Assembly (NCBI RefSeq): GCF_000023445.1
Contig: NC_012881.1
Location: forward strand, 315,501-379,500
Reading direction: 5' to 3'
DNA from: Maridesulfovibrio salexigens DSM 2638
GTDB taxonomy: Bacteria; Desulfobacterota; Desulfovibrionia; Desulfovibrionales; Desulfovibrionaceae
DNA: 64,000 nucleotides
The position numbers and the translations under genes are program-made. The notes under the pieces were generated by a model. It was given only the letters and a program-made list of their open reading frames with translations. It was not told the origin of the DNA and searched no databases. Below, in pieces: positions 44,832-53,852 of this stretch. Each line of letters opens with the position of its first letter. The first letter of the stretch is position 1.

Positions 44832-45773
44832 TTAAATTTTATAATCAATCAGCGTGCGTGCGGCCTCCGCGTAAAAATCAGTGAAGATTCCGTCAACTCC
44901 TGCTTCTGCGAGAGCTTTCCATTCTTCAGGCTGGTTGGCGGTATAAACAAAGACAGCAAGATTGCGTGCATGCGCTTTTTCAATGAATTCCGGCACAATT
45001 GTCCGGTACCAGAGGTTCACCGAAGTTGCATTCATTGCAGTTGCATTATTCAGCAATTCGTCAGTGTAGTAGCGCCCGTCGAGGCAGTCCTTCAGTTCCT
45101 GCTTAAGAAGACTGTGTATTTCCTGATCTTCACAAATTTTATCAAGAAGCACCAGATTTTCCGTCAAGGCAGGAAAACGCGGGAGCATGTAGTCTTCATT
45201 GCCATATGCGAAAAGATCGGCAAAGTATTTCTCTGCTTCCGGTCCGGTCTTTTTCAGCAGCAGATTCCGGCGGATTGCTCCATCAAGCAGGGCAATTTTG
45301 GCATCGGGGCATACTTCGCGCAGAGATTTCAGTTCTTCCCAGTTGAAGGAACTGACCAGCAGGTCGGACATATTCAGCTTTCCGGCAGCAACATACTCAT
45401 TGAAAAGTTCCCCCGCCTGCCTGCCGGTATTGTTTCCTTTCAGTTCCATATGGATCGAAGGACGTTTGTCCTCAGCACATGAAGCAAAGAAGTCGAATAC
45501 TTCCGCAAGAAATGGAATGCGGTCTTCACCTTGCTTCGGATCTCCGGCAAAGAGGGATTTCAAGGTAGCGGAATCTGTGCTGGAAACTTCTCCCTTGCCG
45601 GTGGAGACCTCTTCAAGATCAAGGTTATGGACGACCACCAGTTCTTTGTCTGCACTGAGCTGCACATCAAATTCAATTGCCGGAACACCTTCGGAAGTAA
45701 CTTTTTCAAAAGCGCGAATAGTGTTCTGGTTATATCCGGGGTACTTGCAACCCCGGTGTCCTATTAACATCAT
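44832..45773 (-). CDS. Glycerophosphodiester phosphodiesterase family protein
   Basis: A 313-residue GDPD. IGHRGCKYPGYNQNTIRAFE (residues 4-23) holds the catalytic histidine and first metal ligands. IEFDVQLSADKELVVVHNLD holds the E-x-D pair and the second histidine; MELKG and FTDF near the C-terminus complete the barrel. It hydrolyses glycerophosphodiesters to glycerol 3-phosphate and an alcohol. There is no signal peptide, so it is cytoplasmic. Confidence 0.9.
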   Translation of the reverse strand: MMLIGHRGCKYPGYNQNTIRAFEKVTSEGVPAIEFDVQLSADKELVVVHNLDLEEVSTGKGEVSSTDSATLKSLFAGDPKQGEDRIPFLAEVFDFFASCAEDKRPSIHMELKGNNTGRQAGELFNEYVAAGKLNMSDLLVSSFNWEELKSLREVCPDAKIALLDGAIRRNLLLKKTGPEAEKYFADLFAYGNEDYMLPRFPALTENLVLLDKICEDQEIHSLLKQELKDCLDGRYYTDELLNNATAMNATSVNLWYRTIVPEFIEKAHARNLAVFVYTANQPEEWKALAEAGVDGIFTDFYAEAARTLIDYKI

Positions 45774-45819
45774 TGGGGAATCTCCATTCCTGATATCAAA
45801 AGACGTCTTGCCACTAATG

Positions 45820-45975
45820 GTGGCGAAGCCTTGTTAAAAGTTTTTGGGATTCTTGCACTAGCTCTTAGTCGAGAAGCCTTGCTTCGAGTCTTAGGGATAG
45901 CGACAGTGGAACAAACCCTTTTTTCAAAAAGGGTTTAAGGCCTCCGGCAGGATCGCCGAAGGCTCTTTTTATAAA
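45820..45975. repeat. Intergenic repeat copy 2 with paired terminator hairpins
   Basis: GGCGAAGCCTTGTTAAAAGT (45822-45841) matches the copy at 3200. Downstream AAACCCTTTTT pairs with AAAAAGGGTTT (about 45914-45939), and GCCTCCGGC with GCCGAAGGC, one mismatch, followed by TCTTTTT (to 45975). The hairpins end the TRAP-side or GDPD-side transcripts. Confidence 0.55.
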
Positions 45976-45999
45976 GCGCGATAGCGCATCATATCTTTT

Positions 46000-47280
46000 C
46001 TATATCAAATTGGGCAGGAACATAACTACCGCAGGCATGTAGGTAACTATTACCAGTACTGCCAGCAGAGCCAGAATAAAGGGCCATATCTCACGACAGA
46101 ATTCGCCCACCGTCGATCCGGTAATGGCGCATGTCGTGAACATCATCGATCCGAAGGGCGGTGTGATGCCTCCGATCATGATGTTCACGATCATAATCAG
46201 GCCGAAGTGAATCAGGTCGATGCCCATTCCTTTAACCAGCGGAACCAGAAGCGGAGCAACAATAATCAGCAGTGCGCCGCCCTCTAGGAACATACCGAGT
46301 ACGAGGAGCAGGAAGTTGATAACTACCAGAATTAACCACGGAGAATCGGATATAGCCAGAATCGCCTTGGTCAGCTGATGGGGAATGCGTTCCCAGCTCA
46401 TGTACTGCCCGAAAACGGAAGCAGCGATGATAATAAGCATGACCGAACTGGTGCCCAGAATGGTGTTTTTCATGATGATGGGGAAATGTTCCCATCTGAG
46501 TTTTTTGTAGAGGAACGCACCGATAATAATGCAGAAAAGTACAGCCATAGCTCCGGCTTCGGTGGGTGTGAATACACCGAAACGGATACCGGCAATAATG
46601 CCCAAAGGCAGGAGCAGTCCCCAGATTGATTCACGGAACTGGGCGAATATTTCCTTGCCGGTGGCCATTTTTTCACGGGAAGGTTTGTAGTCCCTTTTGC
46701 GGGCGATGAAATGTACGGTGAGCATCAGGCCAAGGCACATGAGTATGCCCGGAGTGTAGCCGCCGATGAACATTTTTGCCACGGAGACCTGTGCAATGAG
46801 AGCGTAAATGATCAGGTTGATGCCCGGTGGGATTACCGGCGCAATTGCGGATGATGCGGCGGTGATGGCTGTGGCGAAAGGAGCACTGTAGCCGCGCTTG
46901 GTCATCTGCGGGACGATAATCTTGGACTGCATTGCTGCGTCCGCATTGGCAGAACCGGAGATACCGCCCATGAGGGTGGAGAGCAGAACGTTAACCTGAG
47001 CCAGACCGCCGCGCAGGTGTCCGGTCAGAACTTCTGCCATTTTCATAAGGCTGGCACTGATTCCTGAGAAGTTCATGATCTCACCGGCCATGATGAAAAA
47101 CGGAATGGCCAGTAAAGGAAAGGAAGCGGTGGATGTGATGAACTTCTGCAGGATCAGGTCCGGCGGTGTGCCAACATCACCGAAAGTGAAATATGCAAGG
47201 CCTGCGGCTAAAAGGGCAAAGGCAATGGGAATGCTGGTAAAATACAGCGCCATTACAATGGTTACGGGAAATGTAAGCAT
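46000..47280 (-). CDS. dctM: TRAP transporter large permease, DctM family
   Basis: A 426-residue inner-membrane protein with about 12 helices, the ion-coupled channel of a tripartite TRAP transporter. Family motifs are AGEIMNFSGISASLMKMAE near residue 65 and GGISGSANADAAMQSKI near 105, then VIPPGINLIIY. It follows dctQ by three bases. Sodium-driven uptake of an organic acid is expected; the substrate is unknown. Confidence 0.93.
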   Translation of the reverse strand: MLTFPVTIVMALYFTSIPIAFALLAAGLAYFTFGDVGTPPDLILQKFITSTASFPLLAIPFFIMAGEIMNFSGISASLMKMAEVLTGHLRGGLAQVNVLLSTLMGGISGSANADAAMQSKIIVPQMTKRGYSAPFATAITAASSAIAPVIPPGINLIIYALIAQVSVAKMFIGGYTPGILMCLGLMLTVHFIARKRDYKPSREKMATGKEIFAQFRESIWGLLLPLGIIAGIRFGVFTPTEAGAMAVLFCIIIGAFLYKKLRWEHFPIIMKNTILGTSSVMLIIIAASVFGQYMSWERIPHQLTKAILAISDSPWLILVVINFLLLVLGMFLEGGALLIIVAPLLVPLVKGMGIDLIHFGLIMIVNIMIGGITPPFGSMMFTTCAITGSTVGEFCREIWPFILALLAVLVIVTYMPAVVMFLPNLI

Positions 47281-47283
47281 GGT

Positions 47284-47781
47284 TTATTCTCCTTCTTCTG
47301 CCTGTTTGCCGAAAAGTTTTCCTAGATCCTGATACAGGAAAGCCAGTGCATAGACAGCCATCAGGGAGAAACCGACCGTAAGTGCCAGGTTCACGTAAAT
47401 GGCGGGAATGTCGAGAACAGGTGTGCGTTTCAGCTTGTTTGCCTGAATGTAAAGAATGCTGAGATAGACGATGTAGCCGTTGATGATGAACATCAGCAGG
47501 TCGATGACCACAGCAATGAATTTGCGCCAGATGCGGGGACCTACCTTGCTGATCATGTCAATGCCGATGTGCATTTTGTAGCGGTATGCAGCGGCGGAAC
47601 CAACGAAAACGGACCAGATGAATGCGGTTGTAGCCACTTCTTCGGCCCAGAAAAGCCCGCCCTGAAAGAGATAGCGCAGCCCGACATTGATGATGACCAC
47701 CCCAACGGTAATGCAAAGAAAAAAACCGCTGATGATAAGGTCGAAATTTTTAAAAAGAAATTTGGATGCTGTAGTAGACAT
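47284..47781 (-). CDS. dctQ: TRAP transporter small permease, DctQ family
   Basis: A 165-residue protein with four helices and the DctQ motif WAEEVATTAFIWSVFVGSAAAYR near residues 41-63. It bridges DctM and the binding protein. It lies between dctP and dctM on the same strand. Confidence 0.9.
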   Translation of the reverse strand: MSTTASKFLFKNFDLIISGFFLCITVGVVIINVGLRYLFQGGLFWAEEVATTAFIWSVFVGSAAAYRYKMHIGIDMISKVGPRIWRKFIAVVIDLLMFIINGYIVYLSILYIQANKLKRTPVLDIPAIYVNLALTVGFSLMAVYALAFLYQDLGKLFGKQAEEGE

Positions 47782-47840
47782 TATTCACCACCAAAAAGCA
47801 GGGCATGGGAGCACAGGCTCCCATGCCCTGAATTAATTGT

Positions 47841-48842
47841 TTATCTCATTGCGTCGAGTTCTTTGAAGATAGACTGGTAGATACCGGGAGTCATACCTTT
47901 CTGTTCTTTGTAGAGAGGCTTAAGGGCTGCGCGGAAAGCATCGCCGTCAACTTCGTTGAACTTTACACCGTAGGATTCCAGCTCTTTAACAACACCGCCG
48001 TGCTGGGATTTGAGCAGGTTAACCATGTGGTTTGCACCGTTGGTGAATTCATCCTGAATGATTTTCTGGTACTTGGCAGGAATGTCATTCCAAACCTTGG
48101 TGGAGATGTACACACCGCAAGTTCCGAGGATGTGGCGGGTGTTGGCTACGTTCTTGGTCGGGCCTTCGTATACTTTGGTGCCGATGTTGGTGAATTCGGA
48201 ACCTTCGAGGCCGTCAACAACGCCCTGCTGTACTGCGGAGAGGGTTTCGCCCCAAGGCAGGGGAGTAGCAACAGCGCCCATGGCGGTGAGGGTGTCGATG
48301 TAGGATTTGGAACCGGGAGTACGGATTTTCATGCCTTTAAGATCAGCAGGAGTCTTGATGACTTTCTGGGTGATCAGGTTACGGAAACCGTAGATGTAGT
48401 CGAGAGCAAGAATTTTGATGCCCTGCTTTTCAGCTTCGGCCTGCATTTTCTTAACGAGGTCGGACTGGGTCAGGTTAACGTATTCGTCAAAGCTGCGGTA
48501 AAGCATGGGAGCGTAAAGAGCCTTGAAATCGGGAACATAGTCACCGATGAAAGAGGGGTCTTCAACGGAGATGAATTTAGCTCCGCGAACAACCTGCTCC
48601 ACGCCTTCCTTGTATGCGGGCAGCTGTGCCTGCGGAAAAGTCTGGATGTTGATTGCACCGTCGGTTTTTTCGTAGATGGACTCGGCCACAGCATCCATGG
48701 ATTTGGAAAGCTGCTCAGCGGGGCTGAAAACGTGGCTCAGTTTCAGGGTCAGTTTGTAGTCGTCCGCCATACAAATTGTGCTCATGGACAGGATCAGTAC
48801 AGCTCCTGCACAAAGCACGGAGAAGGTTTTCTTGAAGCTCAT
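47841..48842 (-). CDS. dctP: TRAP transporter substrate-binding protein, DctP family
   Basis: A 333-residue periplasmic protein with a signal peptide (cleavage after CMA, about residue 26). DctP features: LSHVFSPAEQLSKSMDAVAE, TFPQAQLPAYKEGVEQVVRG, and the carboxylate-binding region LKGMKIRTPGSKSYIDTLTA near residue 168, followed by VQQGVVDGLEG. The ATG has AGGAGG. The gene order dctP-dctQ-dctM is standard, and the LacI-type gene just upstream probably controls it. Ligand unknown; a sugar acid is plausible from the regulator type. Confidence 0.93.
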   Translation of the reverse strand: MSFKKTFSVLCAGAVLILSMSTICMADDYKLTLKLSHVFSPAEQLSKSMDAVAESIYEKTDGAINIQTFPQAQLPAYKEGVEQVVRGAKFISVEDPSFIGDYVPDFKALYAPMLYRSFDEYVNLTQSDLVKKMQAEAEKQGIKILALDYIYGFRNLITQKVIKTPADLKGMKIRTPGSKSYIDTLTAMGAVATPLPWGETLSAVQQGVVDGLEGSEFTNIGTKVYEGPTKNVANTRHILGTCGVYISTKVWNDIPAKYQKIIQDEFTNGANHMVNLLKSQHGGVVKELESYGVKFNEVDGDAFRAALKPLYKEQKGMTPGIYQSIFKELDAMR

Positions 48843-48878
48843 TTTACTCTTCCTCCTAAAGGTTCCTTACTTATCAGA

Positions 48879-48901
48879 ATTACAGCAACAATTGCAGTAA
48901 T
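48879..48901. promoter_or_regulatory. Dyad upstream of dctP
   Basis: ATTAC-N-GCAA-N5-TTGC-N-GTAAT is a 23-bp symmetric sequence between the LacI-type gene stop and the dctP start. It may be an operator or a weak terminator; it is not like the TGTAAACGTTTACA site. Confidence 0.4.
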
Positions 48902-48908
48902 CCTTTTG

Positions 48909-49946
48909 CTACTGTCTGTCCCCGCCATCCTCTGCTTCCGTGTCATATTGGACGGCGGCAGTAGATTCGCGGACAATCAGTTTGGTCTCCATCATATGTT
49001 GTTCCGGTTTTTCCGGATTCTCCATCTTTTGCAGCAGAAGTTCACAGGCGCGTCTGCCCATCTCATAAGCGGGCTGACGGATAGTCGTCAGGGCCGGTAC
49101 CATGTATGATGCCGTCGGCATGTCATCAAAGCCCACTATGGACAGGTCTTCGGGTAGGGACAGTCCGGCTTCACGCGCACCTTTGATTGCTCCCAGGGCA
49201 ATGTAGTCGTTAGAACAGAAAACCGCGCTGGGCGGAGAGCCATGTTTAAGGAGCTGTTTGATCGAGTCCCGTCCCCCTGAAAGGGAATACTCGGTCTGGA
49301 CCAGCAGGTCTTTATCGTAGGGAAGACCGTGATCCTTGAGGCATTGGCGATATCCGTGCCAGCGGTGGTAAGATCTGTCTGTCACGGTAAAGCTACCCGC
49401 GATCATGCCTATTCTGCGGTGCCCGAGGGAAATAAGGTGTTCAGTGGCAACGTATCCGCCGCGATAGTTATCAACTCCGACAGCAGAAACAGGGCCGTTT
49501 TTGACCGTGCTGAAGAGCAGCACAAATGGAATCCCCTCATCTGTAAGAGATTTGATTATTTCGCCTTTGGGATTGGTCGTGGTGATGATCAGTCCGTCAA
49601 CCTGACTTTCGCGCAGTGCTTTTATCAGGCTTTCTTCCTGTGATATTTTGTAGGATGTGTTGCCGAGGATTACTTTGATTTGTTTTTCTTCGGCATATTC
49701 CTGAACCCCAAGTGTGGATTCGGCGAAAACGGGGTTGTTGATGTTAGGGATTATCAGTCCGATGGTGTTGGACTTTTTAGTGGCAAAGCCGCGTGCGAGT
49801 GCATTGTACTTATAGTTGCACATCTTCATGGCCCGGAGAACTTTTTCACGGGTTTTTTCTCGCACGGAATCCGGGGAATTAATAACCCGGGACACCGTGG
49901 CGGTGGAAACTTGCGCTAAGCGGGCAACGTCACGAATAGTACTCAC
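48909..49946 (-). CDS. LacI-family transcriptional regulator
   Basis: A 345-residue regulator. The N-terminal helix-turn-helix is STIRDVARLAQVSTATVSRV, followed by a periplasmic-binding-like effector domain (GLIIPNINNPVFAES, VSAVGVDNYRGGY, VFCSNDYIALGAIKGA). The GTG at 49946 has a GAGG site six bases upstream. The ATGs at 49961 and 49958 overlap a perfect operator palindrome, so GTG is preferred. It is transcribed with or just ahead of the TRAP genes and divergent from the metallohydrolase gene. Confidence 0.9.
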   Translation of the reverse strand: MSTIRDVARLAQVSTATVSRVINSPDSVREKTREKVLRAMKMCNYKYNALARGFATKKSNTIGLIIPNINNPVFAESTLGVQEYAEEKQIKVILGNTSYKISQEESLIKALRESQVDGLIITTTNPKGEIIKSLTDEGIPFVLLFSTVKNGPVSAVGVDNYRGGYVATEHLISLGHRRIGMIAGSFTVTDRSYHRWHGYRQCLKDHGLPYDKDLLVQTEYSLSGGRDSIKQLLKHGSPPSAVFCSNDYIALGAIKGAREAGLSLPEDLSIVGFDDMPTASYMVPALTTIRQPAYEMGRRACELLLQKMENPEKPEQHMMETKLIVRESTAAVQYDTEAEDGGDRQ

Positions 49947-49960
49947 AAACAACCTCATCA

Positions 49961-49974
49961 TGTAAACGTTTACA
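49961..49974. promoter_or_regulatory. Operator palindrome of the LacI-type regulator (autoregulation)
   Basis: TGTAAACGTTTACA, a perfect 14-bp palindrome typical of LacI-family operators, immediately upstream of the regulator start. Confidence 0.8.
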
Positions 49975-50117
49975 TTTTTCTATCAGCTTGATAACAATTA
50001 TGTCAACAGATTGCTGAATAATGAAATTTTATCTTGTTTTTATTGAGTTTTTAGTTTTGAAGATATTGAAAGTTAACAGTTTGAAGTGACATAATGATCT
50101 CGCTTGTGTCATTTAAA

Positions 50118-50131
50118 TGTAAACATATACA
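50118..50131. promoter_or_regulatory. Second operator in front of the metallohydrolase gene
   Basis: TGTAAACATATACA resembles the palindrome at 49961 with changes in the centre and right half, and lies 23 bases before the divergent start at 50154. The regulator probably controls both directions. Confidence 0.65.
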
Positions 50132-50153
50132 TTATGAGTGAAGGAAAAATCGG

Positions 50154-51443
50154 ATGACTACCAGTACCTTACGAAAGCTGACAGAGCAGGTGCAACGCAT
50201 TGAATATTGCGGGATGTATGTTGATCTTGTGAGCACTTCAGCAGGAACAGTGCGGGTCGGCAGTATGCCTGATGTAGCAAAATTCGTGACCGAGCACGGT
50301 TTTCGTGAGGAAATCGTTGTAGTGACCCCGTGGGAAGTTTCTCTTGCAGGTGACAGCCGCACCGGAGAGGAATTCGTACTATGGCAGGCTCAAATCAGAG
50401 GTGGAATACTTAAGGAATACGTTGGTCTTAAGCGGGATATTGAGCTGCTGCACGGTAATCTTGAGTCTATTTTTCCGTACTTTTTTGATGATGAAAACAT
50501 CAAGGTAGTTCGCAAGGATTGGCTCTGCAAATGGTTTCATCACAATATTGCCGATCCCTTTTACCGCAAGGGCTCTCTGGAAATCTGCTTCGAAGGCGGC
50601 AATGTAGTTGTTTCTGATGATAGAACTGTTTTATATGATCGCAACTCGCTTGCTTCCGGTGTCCATCCCGATAAGGAAATAGAGGTTTTGTTGGAAGATA
50701 TCCCCAGAGACGGCAAAGTCCGGGAAAAATTAGAAGTTATTCCTATCGGCTGCGGAAACGGGGTTTACGGAACGGTCGCCAATACCATTGTGCGCTACGG
50801 TGAATATGTAATCTGGATAGATCCCTGCGGATATCCGGCACAGACCCTTGCCCGTTACGGTATCCATTGGGATGATGTTACTCACTGTCTATTTACCCAT
50901 AACCATGAAGACCATGTGCAGGGTTTCACTGCCTGTATGCATCGGGCACTCAAGCATGATCGGAAGTTAAAGCTGATTCTTGCCGACAATGTTTTCCGGG
51001 TGTTGGCAGATATTTACTCTCCGCTTTTTCCAGATATGAAAGAGCACGTGGAAGTCTTCTCACTAAAGCCCGGAACTCCGTTGCAATTAGGTCCAATTCA
51101 AATAGACAGCCGCTGGAATCATCATATTCTGCCTTATGGGACTATCGGTCTTAAAATTTCTGCCGGAGGCAGCTGTTTCGGCTATTCCGGGGATACTAAG
51201 TACGATGAAGATATCAACCAAATCCTGAATCGTCCTGAACTTGAAGCCGGATGGTTTGCATCCTGTGATCTGGTTTTTCATGAAATAGAATTTGATAATC
51301 CGGACAGTGTGCATACCCACTGGAAACAGGTCGAGTCTTTGCAAAGTAAAATAGAAGGCAAAGTGCTCGGATATCATTGCCCTTTTCTCGCAAACAGTCC
51401 TTTCCCACTGGCCGAAGAGGGGAGATGTTACGTTCTCGATTAA
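50154..51443 (+). CDS. Metallo-beta-lactamase-fold hydrolase
   Basis: A 429-residue protein. The C-terminal two thirds have the MBL fold: THNHEDHVQGF near residue 259 is the metal-binding HxHxDH motif in the form HNHEDH, and FGYSGDTKYDED holds the bridging aspartate. The first 200 residues form an extra domain with no recognised family. It is controlled by the LacI-type operator, so a substrate related to the TRAP ligand, such as a lactone or sugar-acid derivative, is an inference. Cytoplasmic. Confidence 0.8.
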   Translation: MTTSTLRKLTEQVQRIEYCGMYVDLVSTSAGTVRVGSMPDVAKFVTEHGFREEIVVVTPWEVSLAGDSRTGEEFVLWQAQIRGGILKEYVGLKRDIELLHGNLESIFPYFFDDENIKVVRKDWLCKWFHHNIADPFYRKGSLEICFEGGNVVVSDDRTVLYDRNSLASGVHPDKEIEVLLEDIPRDGKVREKLEVIPIGCGNGVYGTVANTIVRYGEYVIWIDPCGYPAQTLARYGIHWDDVTHCLFTHNHEDHVQGFTACMHRALKHDRKLKLILADNVFRVLADIYSPLFPDMKEHVEVFSLKPGTPLQLGPIQIDSRWNHHILPYGTIGLKISAGGSCFGYSGDTKYDEDINQILNRPELEAGWFASCDLVFHEIEFDNPDSVHTHWKQVESLQSKIEGKVLGYHCPFLANSPFPLAEEGRCYVLD

Positions 51444-51512
51444 TCGTGGATGGTGTCTGCGAGTCAACACCTAAACCATGAGTAATTTAGGTGGCTGAAA
51501 AGCAGGCATAGA

Positions 51513-53798
51513 TTACGCCTTGGATTTTGGCAGGGAAATAACAAATCTAGACCCTTCCAAAACGGAGGAGGATGCATGAATGCTGCCTCCGTAATCGGTG
51601 ACAATTCCATAGCTTATAGATAGTCCGAGTCCAGTACCCTTGCCGACTTCCTTGGTGGTGAAGAATGGTTCGAACAGCCGGGGCACGATGTGTTTGGGGA
51701 TGCCTATGCCGGTGTCGATTACTTCAGCGAAGACATGACGGAGAGTGAAGCGGGTTCGCAGGGTGATTCTCCTGTCGTGCGGCCCGCAGTCCTTATGGGC
51801 GCACTTTTCCAGAATGGCGTCACGGGCATTCAGCAGCAGATTGATGAATACCTGTTCCATGCGGTTGGAATCAGCCTGGATAGGTGGCAGGTTGTCATCA
51901 AGTTCCCAGATTACGTCTATGTCGTGCAACTGTAGCTGCCGACTGAAAAAGTCGAAAGCACGGCAAATCACTTCGTTAAGTTCAACCTGCTCAGTCTCGA
52001 TATTGGCCTTTCGCCCGAATTCTCGCATGTGGTTGATAATTTTAGTCGCCCGCCCAACATTGTTGGATATTTTTGCGCTCATATTTTCGAGAGTTTCTCT
52101 TTCAATTGGGGCGTTCTTTTTCAGTTTGCGCTTGAAAATGTTTGCTGCGATCTGCAAGGTCGCCAAGGGCTGGTTGAGTTCGTGGGCAACACCTGTGGCC
52201 ATTTCGCCTAAGGTTGCCATTTTGCTGGCTTGAACAAGCTGTTCTTCTGAACGGATGCGCTCTGAAATATCTGTAACCACCATGAGTAGTACCGGGAGGT
52301 CGTCAAATTCGGCGGTGGTTATGGATGTGCTGGCCCAGAAAGATTCACCTTCTTTAGTCAGATGTTTGGTCTGCTTGAGAGATTGTGCAGACTCCATCGC
52401 TTTTCTGTTTGTATCGAATTCATCAGGCGCAGCCAGCTCAAAGGCGGATCGTCTTATCAGTTCTCCCTTTGTGTATCCGTACAAGGTCTGGGCCGTCTGA
52501 TTGCAATCAATGATTTGCATGTTTTCAACGGCTAAAACCAGAACGGCGTTGGGGATATTGTTGAATATGGCGCAATATTTTTTTTCCGAGGCTTTGAGTT
52601 CTACTTCAAGGCGTTTTCTCCGGGTTATGTCCAGACACATTTCCATGGCTGCTACGACTTCTCCCTTGTCATCATAAATAGGGGCCGTGTTCACGATCCA
52701 GTGGGCCTGACTTCCGTCTCTGTAATAACCGACTTCCTCTGTGGTATGAGGCTTTCCATCTGCAAAAGTCTTTTCGACCGGGCATTCCTCGCACTTGCAG
52801 TCTCTTCCTTTGTAGGCCCGATAGCAATAGTCGCCGGGTCTGGCTTCAAAACGTTCTGCAAAGGATTGGTTGTACTGGATCAAACGGTAGTTTCTGTCCT
52901 GCACAGTAATCAGGCAGGGAACTCCTTCAAACAAGCTCTGGTAGGAGCCGCGTTGTTTGCGCAGTTCATCGTGTTGATTGCCCACTTCAGAGGCCATGCG
53001 GTTGATGGCATGGGCCAGTTCTCCAAGCTCATCGTTTTGGATCAGGCTAAGACGGGCATCGTAATCTCCAAGGGCAATTCTTCTGGTGGTCTCGATCATG
53101 CCCTTGATAGGAGAATCTACCAGCCAGTAGGTGATAGCGGAAAGGATGATTACGATGACGATCAGACTGAACAGAACATATTCTGCATTGTCTTTGACCA
53201 GAAGTGAGATGTTTCCTTCGATGTTATCCAAGGTCACGGTCATTTCCACAATTCCTAGGAAAGAATTGTTTTTTTGCGCAACATGGCAGCTGATTGTGGA
53301 GCAGCCCGGCTCATTGGCTATGGGTGTGACAATCCTGATCATCCTGCTTCCGTCAGGAGCATCAAGAACTTTATAGCGTTCTTCCAGCGGGGCGTATGCC
53401 AGAGGTTGTTCCTGAGCATGGCACATTATACAAAGCTGGTGATTCTTGAGGAGTGGGCCGGGGGGCGCAAGACGTTTGCCGGTAAAGCTGGGATTGCCGA
53501 TTTTATCGTAAATGGAAATGGAAGATATATGGCTGTGCTTTTGAATCTCTTCAATCAATGCATTTGTGTCATCGCGCGGATCGAGACGCATGGACCTGCG
53601 CAATCCGGCCTTGACCACATCGGCTATTCCGTCTGCATGGATAGCGGCATTGCGGATAGCCATTTGTTCATATTTCTGGGTGTTGATGATGAATAAACCG
53701 ATCAACAGAATCATCATGAGCAGGATAATGCTGATTATGATCTTGAGTGCCAGAGATATCGGGAGCCGTAGGAATTTATTTAAGTATTGTCTGAACAT
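51513..53798 (-). CDS. Membrane sensor histidine kinase with periplasmic c-type heme motifs
   Basis: A 761-residue sensor. Two membrane helices (about 16-38 and 207-227) enclose a periplasmic domain carrying C123-x-x-C-H (CIMCH) and a CX4CH at 166-172 (CSTISCH), both c-heme attachment patterns. A HAMP linker follows, then a PAS with a cysteine set (CYRAYKGRDCKCEECPV), a second PAS, the phosphoacceptor histidine at residue 539 in VAHELNQPL, and an ATPase with GKGTGLGLSIS. It probably senses redox potential or a ligand such as NO or CO in the periplasm. The downstream receiver proteins at 53853 and 55885 are likely partners. Confidence 0.88.
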   Translation of the reverse strand: MFRQYLNKFLRLPISLALKIIISIILLMMILLIGLFIINTQKYEQMAIRNAAIHADGIADVVKAGLRRSMRLDPRDDTNALIEEIQKHSHISSISIYDKIGNPSFTGKRLAPPGPLLKNHQLCIMCHAQEQPLAYAPLEERYKVLDAPDGSRMIRIVTPIANEPGCSTISCHVAQKNNSFLGIVEMTVTLDNIEGNISLLVKDNAEYVLFSLIVIVIILSAITYWLVDSPIKGMIETTRRIALGDYDARLSLIQNDELGELAHAINRMASEVGNQHDELRKQRGSYQSLFEGVPCLITVQDRNYRLIQYNQSFAERFEARPGDYCYRAYKGRDCKCEECPVEKTFADGKPHTTEEVGYYRDGSQAHWIVNTAPIYDDKGEVVAAMEMCLDITRRKRLEVELKASEKKYCAIFNNIPNAVLVLAVENMQIIDCNQTAQTLYGYTKGELIRRSAFELAAPDEFDTNRKAMESAQSLKQTKHLTKEGESFWASTSITTAEFDDLPVLLMVVTDISERIRSEEQLVQASKMATLGEMATGVAHELNQPLATLQIAANIFKRKLKKNAPIERETLENMSAKISNNVGRATKIINHMREFGRKANIETEQVELNEVICRAFDFFSRQLQLHDIDVIWELDDNLPPIQADSNRMEQVFINLLLNARDAILEKCAHKDCGPHDRRITLRTRFTLRHVFAEVIDTGIGIPKHIVPRLFEPFFTTKEVGKGTGLGLSISYGIVTDYGGSIHASSSVLEGSRFVISLPKSKA

Positions 53799-53852
53799 TG
53801 TTGTGCGCTCCCGTAGTGCTGATCATTAAAGATCGTTCCTGTGCTTCAGTGT

